Positions 40,029 through 54,579 are shown, counted from the first letter of the stretch. The stretch is 64,000 nucleotides of DNA from Sphagnum compactum (GCA_965153455.1 OZ234494.1:5084001-5148000), one strand, 5' to 3'. Made by a program: numbers and translations. The notes: generated by a model not told the origin, from the sequence alone.

Positions 40029-40035
40029 ATATATA
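40029..40035 (-). promoter_or_regulatory. Putative TATA box of the ERF gene
   Basis: TATATAT on the minus strand, about 645 bp before the ERF start codon. If used, transcription would start near 40000 and leave a leader of roughly 600 nt that contains the overlapping upstream frame at 39550-39230. This is inferred from motif and position only. Confidence 0.4.
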
Positions 40036-40265
40036 GTAGCTGCAGTCAAGAAGAACCAGTACCAGCTCCAAGAGGTCTCGAGAACAGTAAGAAGACGAGT
40101 GAAAGTGCAGAGTGGAGATGGAACGGAGTGGTAGCTGCCGTCACTTCCGCGAGGCCACCAACTACATTGCAGGCGAGGACACCGTTCCGGACCTTCTTCT
40201 TCCTCAGGAGGACTGAAGAACAAGAGAGGCCTAATTGCGACTGTGTCTCGCGCCCTGTTATTTAG

Positions 40266-43200
40266 AACTGGTCTGATTTAAGACAAGGTCTAGTTTCATT
40301 TCATTACACATAACTAAACCAAAAAAGAAAGAAAGAGTGTAAATTTTAGTTTATTCAACTAGTGCACATACTCCAAGATTAATATTATATAATATTAACT
40401 ATGTACAACCAATCAAATACAATAACTTGTCTAAAATGTAAGGTCACGTATATATATATTTTTTCAAAAAATTATATTTATATATTCAAAAAACTTGAAT
40501 CATTTAAAAATGCCCTACTAGGTATGCCCTACTAAGTGATGCACCCAATGTAATGGGCAAGGCCGAGGGTACTCCATTACATCTTGGATGGCAGATTAAA
40601 TGAGTTTTTTTTGTAAATAACTTTCAATAGACATTTTGGTAGGCAATGGGACCAGGCAGCCAGAGTCACATGCCAACCAGTGTTGGGAACATTTTGGAAT
40701 TTTTTTCTGGTGTAAATTGAACTAATTTTTCAGATCGCAACTTTTTCCAGAAAAAAGTCCCATGCCACTTCTTAGGGCCGAAACACACAAAATATTTTTG
40801 TTAATTATATTGTGAATTTGTCCAAAGGGTCTGAGTCCAAAGAAGAGGCCATTTCCTGAAAATTCTGGATCCATCAGAAGACTTTGCTTCAAAAACAACT
40901 CCAAATGTTTATAGCCAGACCCAAATCCAGGTCAAAATCTGGCTATATTTCCTCACTTCAAAAACATTGGTCAAATACATTTCAGCCAGATTTCTTCATG
41001 CTTAATTATGAGGAGAAGATGTTCATTTCAGAAGAAGCTGAATTCATTTATGCAACCTGAAAAAGCTTCAGAAAAATCTAAGAATTTCTTTTGTAAAGGA
41101 GGTGATGTCAAGGTGATTGACAGAATGTAGCAAGTCAAATGTTCCCAGCTTGAATGATGGGGTTTTGTTCTAGGAAAACTCAAAAAGAGGACAGGATGAA
41201 TGCCCTCCTTGTGTAGGCTAATGCTTCTGTTGCTTAAGTGCCAGTCAAACTTCCCTTTTACTTGCCCTCTCATGAATCATCACATCACCCCGCCTTTGTC
41301 CTGTCTTGGCTATTCACCAACAACCCAACGCCCAGTAATAATAGTACCCTAGACAAAACAACAAATCAGCAAGCGTGGCAGAGTCTGTTAATCTAACTTG
41401 CACTTCCTCTGAATTCAGCCTTCTCTTCCCCCAGTAGCAGGCAATGGGGAGAGTGCTGCATGGGTATTAGAAATGGCACCAAATAACAGGTGGTTATATG
41501 CCGATTCTTTTGAGATGAATAGCTTTGGTTCACAAAACATCAAAATAACTGGGTGTAGTAACGGTTCTCTAAAAGTGTAAGAACTGATTCTGATATATAG
41601 TCACAGTTGTCAAAACATCCAAGAACTTGTCCACTAACCTTCTGTGAAATTGTCAGTTCTTTGTGGGTTCTTTCATGAAAACCATCAGTTCTTTCTTTGA
41701 GGGTATAACATATTTGAAAATATGGGAACCACAGGTTATTTCTAAAAATCAAATAACCAGTCAACACTTGTAACAACCAACAACATACAACATTCTAGCA
41801 GTCGATCACTCACGGAGTGCACAATTTCATTAGGAGCAGTGTCTTTTTGTTCTGGTGAACTGGTGCAAAATTTCACCCTTCGTTGGGGGGCTGCACCCAG
41901 CACAAGATGGGTCTCCAGCTCCAGCTCCAATTCACAGTTATGCTCTGAAATGAGGTTGAGGTTGCCAAGTTGCATCCAATCACAAAGGAAGTTTCACCGT
42001 AAACAGTCATAGTTAGTGCGGGTTCCTAGTTCCATTTAACCCGGGTTAGCAGTCTTCAAATTGCAACTAATTCAGGTTATTAATTAGACTCCACAACTAA
42101 CCATGGTGTATATATTGACATGGGAACGTGGGTACCCAATAGAACACATGGCAATGATGATTGTGTGATGATTACACAGAATGTCGGGGAGAGAGGCCCA
42201 GGCCCAGTTCATGTATTGTACTCTCTCTATACCAACTTTTGAATGGTAATAAATTACACCTCAATACCTGACTTTCAATGTCATAACTGTCAGCTCTAAA
42301 GCCAGAATTCACCTTCTCATTGTGTGCACTGTGTACCTTCTTCACTACAAGATGATATGAATTGGCTAAACATTTCACTAATTTTGTAATAAAACTCATG
42401 AAACTCATTATAATGAATTTGGAACATGGTTTTTTTTTTTGGGCCCATGCGACAACCCTATAGGAAATTAGGGCTGCAAAAGTTGAATTTGTTGCCATAC
42501 GTCGACGACACAGACAGGTCCCATCACCATCTACATGATGGGCAGTTTTCATTTATTACTAGTAGCCACAAAACATCTTGGGTGTTGATTGCCACATCAC
42601 CCCCCGCGGCCTTTGATCTTTCACATGTCCACCTCTTGCACGCACAATGCCATCACCTCCCGTTATGCAACCACAAAGAAAACCATCGCTACTGAATGTG
42701 CAAGCTCAAAAACTTCTGTCGCTTTCTGTTATGCACAACTCAAAATTTACATCCTTGCCTCAATGAATAATGGAAGTTAACCGCGCGAGGATCTTCCACA
42801 AAACCTGGCAGGCGGAAAATCCGGACTTTCTTCTCTGCCGCACCCGGCAGATGTCTGCCTGCCAGTGTGGCTCCCCTTCTGGCCTGCCCACGAACTGCGG
42901 CGCTCCGTTTAGCACTCTGCGTGAGTCTCTCACGAGTCTCACCATTCACCTTCCTGCTCACCTGTGCTCACCTGCCTGTCCTCCATCGCCATGGGAACAA
43001 AAGGATTTTGATGGGAACTTGAGGGAACAAAAAGAATATTGATGGGAATTGATGGGAACAAGAGGAATTTGATGGGAATTGTTTGGGAACTTGATGAGAA
43101 CAAAAAGATATTGATGAGAATTTGATGGGAACAAGAGGAATTTGATGGGAATTGTTTGAGAACTGATGAGAACAAAAGAATATTGATGCGAACTTGATGG

Positions 43201-45279
43201 GAACAAAAAGATTTTGATAGGAACAAGAGGAATTTTATGGGAATTTTTGGGAACTTGATGAGAACAAAAAGAATTCGATGAGAACTATTTGGGAACTTGA
43301 TGGGAAATCAAGCTCCAACCCTTTCAAAAAGATAAGAAACATCCCTTGGGGCCATGTTTGCGCCACCCAATTGGCTCCCCCCTTCAAAAAATAAGAAACA
43401 TTGGCGCTCCTCACATGCTTTATCATAACTTGTTTTTTTTAAGGGACAAGCTACTAGGATAGGTTCTGCCCATGTATGTAATTATTTTTAACAAATTGCC
43501 TTGGTCAGGGAGAGAAAATTAGATGGAGCCAGCTAAAAAGGTAGGCAGACAATGTGTGCATGTGCACATTTGATGCCTGCCTGCCGGCCTTTAAGCCAGC
43601 GGATTTCAAGGAGTAGGCAGGCAGAACCCAAAGTTTTCACAATCATGTGCGCGACCCATCTAACACAAGACAAATACCACATTAAATAGCCCAAAAAGAG
43701 CACAGGAAGCGGCCTATGGCTGTGAGTGATTAGCCAAAGGACATATTTTTTGGTACCCAAATGAACGAACTCGACAACGAAGTACAAAGTGAGCCCTTGA
43801 AAGGCACACTTGCCTCTAATAAAAAATAACCTGTTGCATATGGAATGGAAAAATCCGTGAACCTCACATGCAATCCAACAATTGCAAGCTCTCATCCTCC
43901 CACATAGTGTACCATTCCAAGTTGGAGGGGTTGTCTTTTTCTCATTTTTGTGATGTAGGTAGGTGAAGTGGGGAACATCCGAAAGAAATCTTAGCCAAAT
44001 TTAGCTGTTAACAGGATATGAAAGTTAAGAAGTTTAGGTCTCCTTCACATTTTTGGCTACATGCTAGTATCCAATACAGAAATCTGAAAAAAATTCACCA
44101 AAAAAAAAAAGTCATGACTAGACAACCAAAAATAGGCATATTTTTAGTAAATTTTTTTTAAAAATAGCCAACTGGGATCGACATCACCATTGTACCAATC
44201 CAAAAAAGTGGGTCCTTTGGGGAAGGTTGCAATTGACACATGAAGCCAGCTATTGCTGTTGTCGGGTATCTGAATCTTTTTGCAAATGTTTGCATTCTTA
44301 TTAGAGCATCTCCACTCAAGAGCCGTAAACTACACCTTTACATTAAAATAAGTGTTTAATGTTCACCACCCACAAACAATCAAAAAAGTCATTTTAACTA
44401 ATGAAAAATCATTTATACATTTGCATCTGGACCAATGAATTGCCACTGACCAAGTTCAAAGCAAAAAAATATATTAAAATGATGTTAAAATGATCACAAC
44501 ATCTTGGACCGCTTTCATCATAGACCAACAGGATTTGCATTATCATGTTACAATATTTAATTAAAAGGGATCTTCAGGTGGGGTGGAGATGCTTCCTACG
44601 AAAATTTAGTGGTTCCCCCGTTGCCAACAGCCCTTTTTTTTTTGGTTTTTCAGAAAGTGCCCACATGGCTACAGGAGCTTTGGACTGAGTGGCCACACTT
44701 TTTTAAATATTATTTAAAAGGTGGTGCTCATATGCTGAAAAAATTGCAGGATATTGGCAATAATTTGTGTGTTGCAAATGAAGGGCAGCGGCTTTCAAAT
44801 GGAATTTGAAACATGTCAATAATGGTGACAATCAACATTTTAAAACAGACTTATGGTTACTGTCTAGATGTGATGTTGCTACCTTCATTGCCTTGTGAGT
44901 GAGAAGCAAACTGAATATCACACAATTTTCATTCAAAAAAACTCTCATTGAAAATAAAGTTTCAAACCAAGACCACAAATTTCCATATCCTCAAATGCAA
45001 GAGGTTCACTAAGCATACAAAGATGATGAAAACAAAGGGCCCGGGCCAGCAATGAACATGAAGCTATTGCCAATATGAGCAAAAGTCATGAAAGTATGCA
45101 AGGCAACAACTATGCTTTTTTTTAAATGTCTACCAAAATGTCAGCTACTGCCATGATGGGAAAAATCATTAAAAAAAAACAAAGGCAGCAACTGCCCTAC
45201 TTTAAAAATCTTTACAAAAATGTCATCTATTGCTAGGGCATAGGATGGGCAAAATCATCTAAGTATGCAAAGGCAACAA
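40266..45279. other. Intergenic region, no gene recognised
   Basis: Open frames such as 42552-42172 and 43895-43533 (minus, about 120 codons) show no known domain and are AT-biased. A GGGAAC minisatellite occupies 42990-43310. Imperfect repeats of about 100 bp with 'AAAATGTC' and 'GGCAACAACTA' words lie at 45080-45310. I see no RNA genes. Confidence 0.45.
42990..43310 (+). repeat. GGGAAC/TTGATG minisatellite
   Basis: At least ten variants of a unit reading roughly 'GATGGGAACAAAAGGAATTT' with lengths of about 20-35 bp, including higher-order repetition ('GGAATTTGATGGGAATTGTT' occurs at least twice). Its complement gives the TTCCC words seen at 14.6 and 24.8 kb. Confidence 0.8.
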
Positions 45280-47850
45280 CTAGGGTACTGTAAAAATGTC
45301 AGAAAAGGCAAGAATATTGTAACAATCAGTTGTTCCAATCCAAGCATCAAATGTGGCAATGTATGGAAAACCTTTTAAAGTAAAAACCTTTTGACTATAC
45401 ATGCCAACAACAAGAGGGAGGTGAGGATCTAAAGTAGCTCGGAGCTTGCTCTTAAGAAATGCAAGAAATGAAAAGCATCTCTCATCTTCTACACTCCCTA
45501 GAATGTGGACTATGGCCATCTCTGCTAGCTTAAGATACTCAGGAAAGAGTGTGTGAGAACCCAAGATGCATCAATTGTCCTTCAAGTTCGGGTCAATGGA
45601 TTCAAATCAAAAGGTGGCTCCATGGTAGCCTTAGAGTTACTTTTCATACACAACTTGAACATCCCTTGATGCGCATCCAAAATTCCAATGATCAAGCAAT
45701 AGTGCAACCAATGAACTTGAGCCTCCAAACCCCAAACGTTTTGGCTTTCAATACTTCTAGATGATTGGTAAAACTATTGTCACAATTGGGCTACAACCAA
45801 TACCGTGGATATACAATGCCCATGGCATCGAACAAGGCACATTAGGGGAAATGGTTGTCCAACTCTTTGATCAATTAGGTAGCTGCAACTACAAACCAGC
45901 AAAGATAATTGAAAAGAGAAAAGCTACAAGCAGCAACACACATTGAAAGCAAGCAAGGCAAATGCACCCACAAACCAACAAAGAGAAATAAAAAAAGAAA
46001 GTTACAACATAGATTGAAAAAAATGAAGCCCCAAACTGAAGTCTTTGTATGAAAGAAAACAAAACCTTAAACTCAAAACACATCAAGATGAATTTTTTTA
46101 AAAATAAGGTTATAAACTTATGTGAACAGTCTAACTTCACCTGTAACATTAGACTTTGAAAAGAGTCATGAGTCACAACTGTCCAAACCTTCGATATTTG
46201 GTCATTGTGCATGGCCCAAAGTTTATCACCATTCACAATAAAGGCAAGTTGGTCACTGGAGTCATTCAAGTTTGCCACCCACTTCATGTGGATGTGGTCA
46301 TGGCCACAACCTGGCAAACCTTTAAATGCCTAGAACTCATCATTGGAAAATGATGAACTACCATCATTGTATAGAAAATAAAGTTGTCCATGGCAAACTT
46401 TTACTGCAACCACTAGATCACATATGAAGACATCATGTTGCTAAGCGAATTGCACAAGAGAGTCAATGCTCTCCAACAAAAGTATGATGCAATACATTCC
46501 CAACATGCAATAAGGATCAGCAAGTAAGGTCATATTAGCCTACAAATGCAAGCAAACCATCAATTAGAAAATGCGAACAACATTGCAACAAATAACATAG
46601 AATGTAAGAAACATATAGAAGTTTAAGGCAAAAAGTTACTTTGGCAACTTGGTTATTGTGTTATACATAGACATCTTAGCCAAAAGTGGCTTGTATTTTA
46701 ACAAAATTATCCTTAGAAAATCTAGGAAAGATATTTAACAGGTTTTCATGTTTTTGAGCATTTTAAGCCTTTTTGTTTCCATCATGTCAATATGCTTAAT
46801 GAACTCAAGGTGCCTCTTTGGGTTATGAGCAAAATATGCATGGCACATCTATAGCCAATTTTCAATGCTACTAACTATTCCCAGGGTAGACAATGTCTTG
46901 AATACAAGATTACATCTATGAGCCATGCAATTAACCCCAATGGGAAAAGGTGCATAGTTTGTGTTTATTTGCTTAATGACCCCAATTTTAATACCTTGGA
47001 ATGTATTTACCCCATTAGCCCCCCAAAAAAAAACTTCTCAGCTATAGTAGTAGAACTTAAACCTCCACCATTTTGTAAGGCCTCCATGATGACAACAATG
47101 AGGTTGTCAGCTTTTGCTCCATCAACAACTCTTTGAAGAAAGATCATCATGGGAAACCTCACCCAAATTTACATCACATAAATGTGTATGGAAATCCAAC
47201 TTCTATTATCAAGGGTGTTCACTTCATCACATATCAAAACCACATAGTTAGAAGCAGAACAATCCCCAAAATTTTGTTAGTCATTTGGGCATATTTGAAT
47301 TCAGCCATAACCCAACCAAAAGAGTCAAATTAGTGCATTTTAGGGTTCTTAGGCACACCAAGGATATAGTAAAGAGACTTCTTCTTCTCATATTCCACCA
47401 TAGGATGGTTAGCTTCCAAGATTTGAAACAAGGTTGCAAATTAGACTATCTTCCTCTTTAGCTCCAAATGGGTGTTCTTATTGACCTGCCGTAAAACAAT
47501 GGTAAGTGTTCTAGCAAAGAACAAAGCTTGGTTCTATTTATGCTTGTAAAACTTATTGTTATACCATTCACATTTTTGAATGTTGCGCTCTGGTAGATCC
47601 TTTTTTGCTTTCATCATGCCCTTATGTTTCATAAAAGTATCCCACTTGGGAGCAAGCAAACAAGGTTTCCTGTCAATTGTGGTGTAGACCTTGCATTTCA
47701 CATTATGAAGCACCCCATCAGTAGCTAAACATTTTTAGCCCAAGAGAGTTTTGCAGCCCATTCAAGTTGAAATTTCTTTATGTAATCATATGACTTCTTC
47801 AACTTTTGAGGTGGACGCACAGGCAACAAATCAGGGTCTGACTCCATATC
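45280..47850 (-). mobile_element. Decayed hAT-type transposase, copy 2
   Basis: The minus strand keeps landmarks in order with many stops. Around 47770-47840 it reads LKKSYDYIKKFQLEWAAKL, the start-region WAKL block. Around 45770-45835 it reads ALFDAMGIVYPRYWL. At 45564-45280 a 94-codon open frame carries GSVEDERCFSFLAFLKSKL, the C-terminal dimerisation block. This is a better-preserved version of the C-terminal part of the copy at 4.8 kb. Between 45880 and 46140 the frame is replaced by low-complexity hydrophobic coding, perhaps an intron or an insertion. Terminal inverted repeats and TSD were not found, so the limits are approximate. It is almost certainly inactive. Confidence 0.65.
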
Positions 47851-50800
47851 AAGTAAGTCATTCAAGATGACCACATTTTTAGAAGAGGTAGTTGGAAAGT
47901 CACCATGGATGTTGGCACTTGAGCTAGGTTATACAGATGATGGAAACAAAGGGATTGCTACATCAAACGATGCAGCAACTTGAAGATTTAGAATTAGAGA
48001 AACTAAATCACAAGAAAACCCACCATGTTCTAGTGTAGTGGGAAATGGCAAAGGTGAGATAACATCAATTGTAACCAAAAAAGAAGATGTAACATTTGAT
48101 AGTGTAGGAAATCATAGCCCACCAAAATTTGTATGTGAAGATTCTGATGAACCACCACCATCAAAAGGCAAGGGCATTGAATCACATACCATCCAGGGTG
48201 GTTATGCATTCTGAACATTTATATTGCTTGCAAAGTACCGCAACACAGTGGGGTTTGGACTTTGCTATTATACTTGCTACAGATTCTAGAGACTTGTGCT
48301 TCATGGTTCGTCCAACGCATGCACACAATGCACACACAACATGCACTACAACAAAAAATGTACATGTACACCAAGTGATTTCATTAAATTTTGAATGAAT
48401 TCACTGGTCTTAGTAAATAAAACTAGTTGGAAAGTAATGAATTCACCGGTTTAATGAACAAGGACTAGTGAACTGCACCCACATTTTGTAGTAATGATGC
48501 ACAACAACAAGCAAGTGAAAAGTCAGGGCTCTATAATTATTAGGACATAAAAAGTGGGTGCTAGGCCTTACATTGAATATCCTGATGAAATGCATAATGC
48601 ACACACAACATGCACAACAAGTGTGTTTAAAAAGTCCATCTATAACTAATAGGATAGACAAAAAGTGAATCCCAAACCCTAAATCAAATCTCCGTTAGCA
48701 GATAGCGCACACACAACATGCATAACAACAAGGAATTTGGAAGCTTAAAGGTTTGTCTATAATTTCTAAAACAGATAGATAGTGAACACCAAACCTTAAA
48801 TTGAATCTCCTCAAGTGCACAATGTACATAATAAGAAAACACACAAGAAATTGCTGGAATTGAACTAAAAACGAAAGATTTTTTACCTTTTTCAAATGAA
48901 AAATATTTTTTCCAGTTCAAACAAAGAATCAGGATCTTGCATTGGGACTCTTGTTTTTCATTTCACATCGGCATTCATTCACAACGTAAACAATTTTGAA
49001 CGCACTCAACAACATTGCAACATGCAAAATGAGATCCTTGGCTAACTGCTTATAAATGTTCACCCTAAAGTTTGAAAAGATCTATTCTTTAGTAGTAGTC
49101 CCAAACTCCAGCATATTGCAACAACAACAATGAAGTGACACATTTTGTGTGAGGCGATAAGGAGGTGATAAGTTCTTTTCACAAACATGAAGCTATGGCG
49201 ATGAACAAACGAATCTCAGCAAATTAGATGGCAACACTAAACCCTAAACACTATTCGACAGATAAAATGAGTTGGCTACATTTTATGATGAGGATGGGGG
49301 GCATAAGCACACTAAGCCCCCCAAAAATTGTAGTCACAAGTATAGTCTTTCTACAATTAATTTTTTTGGTAATGTATGGACATCACATCTTGGATTATTT
49401 TTGCTTATTTTAAGTATATGTGATTAAATTTAAGCTTAATTTAATCAATTATTTTAAAAAATCGAACAAACAATGAGAAAATTGAATGTATGGAATATAT
49501 TTGTGACGAAAGAATACCTATCACAGAGTTTGAAAAATTTTCATATATATTTCAAAACTAGGGTTGTGAGTGGAATTCTTGGGTGAATTGTTTTATGATG
49601 TATGACATTGATATACATGAATTAAATTTAAGACCATTTAGAGATTTAAAGTTTATAGATGAAATTTCATTAAAAAAATGTGTGTTTTTTGTATTTTGAA
49701 CAATAAATGCATAATGATATCTTTTTTTAGGAAAAAATCCACTACCATATCAAAGAGGAGATTTTATAGATGGGCATTGCATTAGTTTTTTAATTTTCTT
49801 TTGGTTGGTAATGTTTTATGAACCACAAACATGAGGCCCTATGACCGTTGAAAAACTGTAAGTTATATACAATATGTACATTAATTTTATTTAATCCTCT
49901 TCATCTAACTGTTGGATCAAAATTTATTTTGACTCGAAGTAAACTTTGAGTTCCAAAAGGTTGTCATGCAAAATTTGAAATTTCTTGCTTGTGTTTAGGA
50001 TAGCCAAAGGATACCATCAAAATATTAGCTTATTGCGTACTATAATATTCATTATACATCACCTTTTTTGATGAAAAGTGGTTCACCTTTAATGTGTTTT
50101 CACCTTGGGACAAGATGGTGATATCCTACGATGGTGATGTGACACGTTGGCAATAGCCTATGGTGATGATGGGAGAACATGGTGATGATAATCGACGGTG
50201 GATTAAAACATTAGGACAATGTCGTTCACTACACGTAAAGCAACATGGCTGTAATGTTGGATGCCTTTTAGGTTTTTTGGCTAATTGTGACTGTTTCACA
50301 TATGCGTACTGCCCGACAAAAATTTATAGTGAATTTTGGTGAATTTTCGACAAAAAAAAAGGGGGCTGGTTGCCACCCATTTTTCATGCTTATTAGGTTT
50401 CTTCAACAAGTAGTCTAATGTGCTTTGAAAGCTCCAGGTATGGAAATTGACGTTCAAATATTTGATGAATTATCATCTTGACCTTGCCTAACATCATTTG
50501 AACCATCATCATCCATTGCAAACCTCTAATGACATAATGAGTCAATTGTTGCAATGAATCAGTTGTTGATAAATCACAACTGATTTATGAAGGTTCCACC
50601 TTGGTAACCTATTTGGAAAATCCAACTACTTACACCTAATAGTACATAGCTAACTATTGTGATAAGAATACAATGAAAAAATGTTTCCTGTCCATATATC
50701 ATTCATCCTGTATCGTACATAGTGGGGCCTCATTGAGCCCCTCCTTTTCTATTGGCTCTGACTCTCATGGAGAAAGTAGGGGATGATGGGCCGGAGAGTT

Positions 50801-52029
50801 CATTTGTCCCACATTTTGGGGAACATCTCCTATTTAAACTTTTGTTGTCTCGGAAGGAACTGTCATTTCTCTTGCAAAATCAACTAGTGTTCACATGCAC
50901 CAGAAAGCCATGATCTAGGGCAGAGACATTACAAACTAGCTGCTTGTTGCCTCTTCAACCAAATTGTTCACAAGAGTCTAGTGGGCCTGGCACTAACCTC
51001 TGGGTGGCTACTAGAGTGAACCTTGGCACAGTCTTGCAGTAGTAAATCATAGAATCAACTGCCACAACCAATCCAATTGACAACCATGGCCTATTCAATC
51101 ATTTCCTACTTACACATGCTAGCTTACATCCATTAGGTCTACCACCCACACCGCGTATGGGGGCATGTACCAGTTTTCATCACATCCAAGATAAAGTGTT
51201 AATTATTTCCCAAAGCCCCATGCTGCATGCCAAATTGAACAACATAAAATGAGAGATTATTTAAATGCTATCATCTAGGCCAATTAAAAGTACTTTTTTT
51301 TCTTACACCAGGCCTTCTGGTGACCTATGTTCTATGCAAATTTACAGGTCCGAACATTTTCACACTCTGGGAATGCTGCACTTCATCCAATGTAACATTG
51401 TATAAGTCTTGTACGGACCTGCATGTGGCCCTTGAATTCGGGGAATGAACCTCTAGGGTATATTTGGTCTCCTAAGAAATCATCAACGAAGCCAAGGCTG
51501 ATAGTGGCAAGCTAAGAGCCATGGCAAGTTCTTCCCAGTGTAAAACTTGATATCTTGTGCTGTGAATCAACAATGTGGGTGGAACTTAAGAATTGATGTG
51601 AATCAATTGTGAGAAACATTGGGTACACTCTAGAACACGTCCTAGTAAAACCTATTGCCAGTTGATGGAACCTAGCTTGATGTGTTCGTAGGTGAAAGGG
51701 GCCGAGGCCCATCCCAAAGCACATAATGGACTAAATCTGTCGATTCTGCACGTTTTCAGGCATTACTATTTTTCCATAAACGATAAATTAGTCAGATTCT
51801 ACGTTTTCCTACCTACCTGGATTATGCTAAGACCTACCTAAGCAACACATTTAGTCCTTTATGCCAGGAGCCAACATTGGGTGCTAGTTATGGTTCTTGG
51901 TTTGCCAATTAGGGCAATTGTTTTGTTTGTAAGTACTCATCTTTTAGGGAAATAGTTTTAGGGTTTGATAGGATTAAGGGGGGTTTTTGAGATTGGGTTT
52001 TAAATCAGATATGTTAGGTCGAGGATAGG
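47851..52029. other. AT-rich intergenic region
   Basis: No recognisable gene. Apart from the degenerate array at 48290-48850, only scattered simple repeats are visible. Open frames of 60-90 codons are not convincing. Confidence 0.45.
48290..48850 (+). repeat. Degenerate ~120-bp tandem repeats
   Basis: Three to four diverged units carry, in order, 'GCACACACAACATGCA', 'ACAACAAG', a 'TATAACTAATAGGA'-like block and 'AAACC(C)TAAATTGAATCTCC'. Unit starts are near 48320, 48595, 48705 and 48820. Period and boundaries are irregular. Confidence 0.55.
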
Positions 52030-54579
52030 CATGGTAGATCCTGTGGATTCTCCGTTCTCAAAGTGTTGTCGGGCATCCAATGGAGAGCCAACAGTCAACT
52101 TTACCCTTATGTTCAAAGTGTTGTCGGGCATCCAATGGAAAGCCAATAATCAACTTTACCCTTATGCCTAGTTGTGTTCCAACTTCCATCCATCCGCCCA
52201 TCATTCCCATCCCTCCTAGTTTATTTCAACCAGTCCCTTCATCCTCTATTGGTCCGTCGGCCCTATTTTCGCCTTGCTCACCACACCCAATAGGAGTTTC
52301 TCCAATATCCATTGTACGGTCCTTTCCTCCACGACCTTACATTCCTTGTCCTTTTTGCGATCGTCTATTCAATGCAAGGGGGGCTTAACATGGAACCAAC
52401 TTTCATGCACCAGTCATGGGTAGTCATTTGTTTCAAGGGCAAAGTTACCCCCAACTTTACCATGTTCTCCTCCCATTTCAACATGGACATGGATTGCATA
52501 TATAGACATCATTGATGTTTTCCATTTGGATTTACTTCATCCTCATTCATACCATCATATTCCATATGCTGTTCAAGTTGATTTTCAACAAGCTTTGCAT
52601 ATCCCTTTATTTCGATTAGTATTCGATCCTTTTGATATTATAGTTTGGCATGTTTTATTTTATTCCTTTTTTGGTGTTTGTCCTTCCTCCCAAAAGGTGG
52701 TGAAAAAGGCCACCAAAAAACTCATGTTCACTTGTGTCAAAACATAGATGGTGATTAGGATACATTACATGAGGAGCACACGATTAAAACACTCGTTTTA
52801 GCTTTTCGTAGATGTTTAGAATCGACTACTTGAATCTTATCCCACCTCCATCAGCATGATAACACTGTGCACAGCCCTTTGTTCATGTAAGGGAGTACAT
52901 TTAAGCAATATGTGCACTAGTTCTGAGCACATTTGGAACCCCATTTAACAAGACTATAAGAATCCTTCGTCTTCTCCATCCACTTGCTAAGATTGATCTC
53001 CCCCCTTTTGTTGATGATTTCCATCCTAAAACAAAGGTTACTTTAAATTGGGAGCCATTTATTTTTGTTTTGGCTTGTTCACCATATCTTTTTTCTAGTG
53101 GCCCCTCGGGTATGGTGTATGAGTTTTCACAAAACTATTTTGTCCTAGATGATTTTACGAGTGGCATTGACCTCTTTTTCAAGATATGTGGGCACATTGA
53201 TCAAGGTCATGTTCCATCGTCAGTATTGCATTTTTTTTGTGCATCTCGATTCCTAACATTGGAGAAGTAGCTTGGAGGCATACGTCCCATCGTGATTGGT
53301 GAAGTGACCTATTACCTAATTGCCCATACACTTGCTGTTGAGTTTAAGGAAACTTTTGCGAAGCATTTTAATCATCATCAATTTGGTGGAGTGATTCGTG
53401 GTGGGTGTGAGATACTAGTTCATCGCATCCGAATGATGTTAGATTTGCACCCAAATTGGGCGATGCAGGTGGATGTCCGTAACGCCTTCAATTCGATGTC
53501 ACAGTCCACCATTTTTTAAGAGTTACGATCTTCACCAGGTTCTCTCGATCAACTTTTCCCATTTGTTTGATGATTCTATGCACATGCATCCCCACTATAT
53601 TTTTTTCAAATTTCCTGACATGGGGATCTCATAGTCATTTTGTCGAAATAAAGTACATGATAGGGGGACCCATTGGGAGGAACATTGTTTACTATGGCTC
53701 ACATTCGCACTCTTTGCCTTAGAGTAGCAACCACCCTTACTTGTGTTTTCCCTTCATTGGCAAATGATACACATATAGTAGGTTTCACATCAAATGTGGT
53801 TCTTGTTTTTTTACGATTACAACAAGAGTTTTCAACATTAAAACTTTTAATGCAACCAACAAAGTGTGTAGTTTGGTCTCCACAAAGGTTAGACCACTTT
53901 ATATCATTTTTCCTTGGCTTTCTTACTCTCAATTCGGGTTTTTATATTTTGGGCACATCGGTGGCATCTAGGTCATTCATTGAGTCGTTTGTGGCTAAGG
54001 CTTTTCATGAAAATCTTGGGATGATATTTAGTCTCCCTATGTTTGCAAATCCTCAAGCAGCTTTTGCAATGTTTTCATTATGTTATGCCCAACGCCTTGG
54101 CTATTTGTTTCGTACAATGTCTCCATCTCTAGGTATTTTACAACATCACACTAAATTTGATACTCATACCATAACTACATTGGAAAAGTTACTTGGTGCG
54201 GGATCTTTTGGTGGCTCTATCGGTCACTTAACACATTGTTAGGTCACTTTTCCTACTTTTTCGGATGGGCTTAGCCTCCCTTTTGTAATTCAGATTGTTA
54301 CCCCTACATTCTTGGGATGTTGGGCAATGATCGCTTTTACGTTTGTCATTCATTTCCAGCAGGATGATCACCTTATTCTTCTAGCTGCAATAACACATGT
54401 TGAGACTAACACTTCCCCATTCCATATGGCACTATGAAATACATGAGCCTTGTTACCCCATGTTGTTTATTCTTAGGTCCCACCTTTTGAGAGCCTAATG
54501 CTTCAATCTTATCCCTCGTTGTAAGCATTTTTGGCGAATCGCCTACATGAATAGGAATTTGCTTCACTTCTAGTAAATG
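52030..54579 (+). mobile_element. Non-LTR-type reverse transcriptase element, 5' part
   Basis: Broken plus-strand frames in the order of a known plant reverse-transcriptase family. At 52350-52400 a CPFCDRLFNARGA segment looks like an N-terminal C2H2 finger. At 53288-53505 comes RPIVIGEVTYYLIAHTLA, then HHQFGGVIRGGCE and the motif A block QVDVRNAFNSMSQ. At 53660-53790 come GGTLFTMAHIR and the motif C position ANDTHIVG, where Asn replaces the first Asp of the expected ADD. A thumb-like block (SRSFIESFVAKAFHENLG) follows. The 55-bp direct duplication at 52059-52168 lies near the 5' end. The frame is cut at 54579 by the Ty3-type insertion and resumes at 60861. Frameshifts and stops show it is a pseudogene. 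Confidence 0.75.

Noticed and set aside
42172-43895. Minus-strand frames of about 120 codons as genes
   Set aside because: No domain similarity, no splice-compatible neighbours, and they overlap or adjoin a minisatellite.
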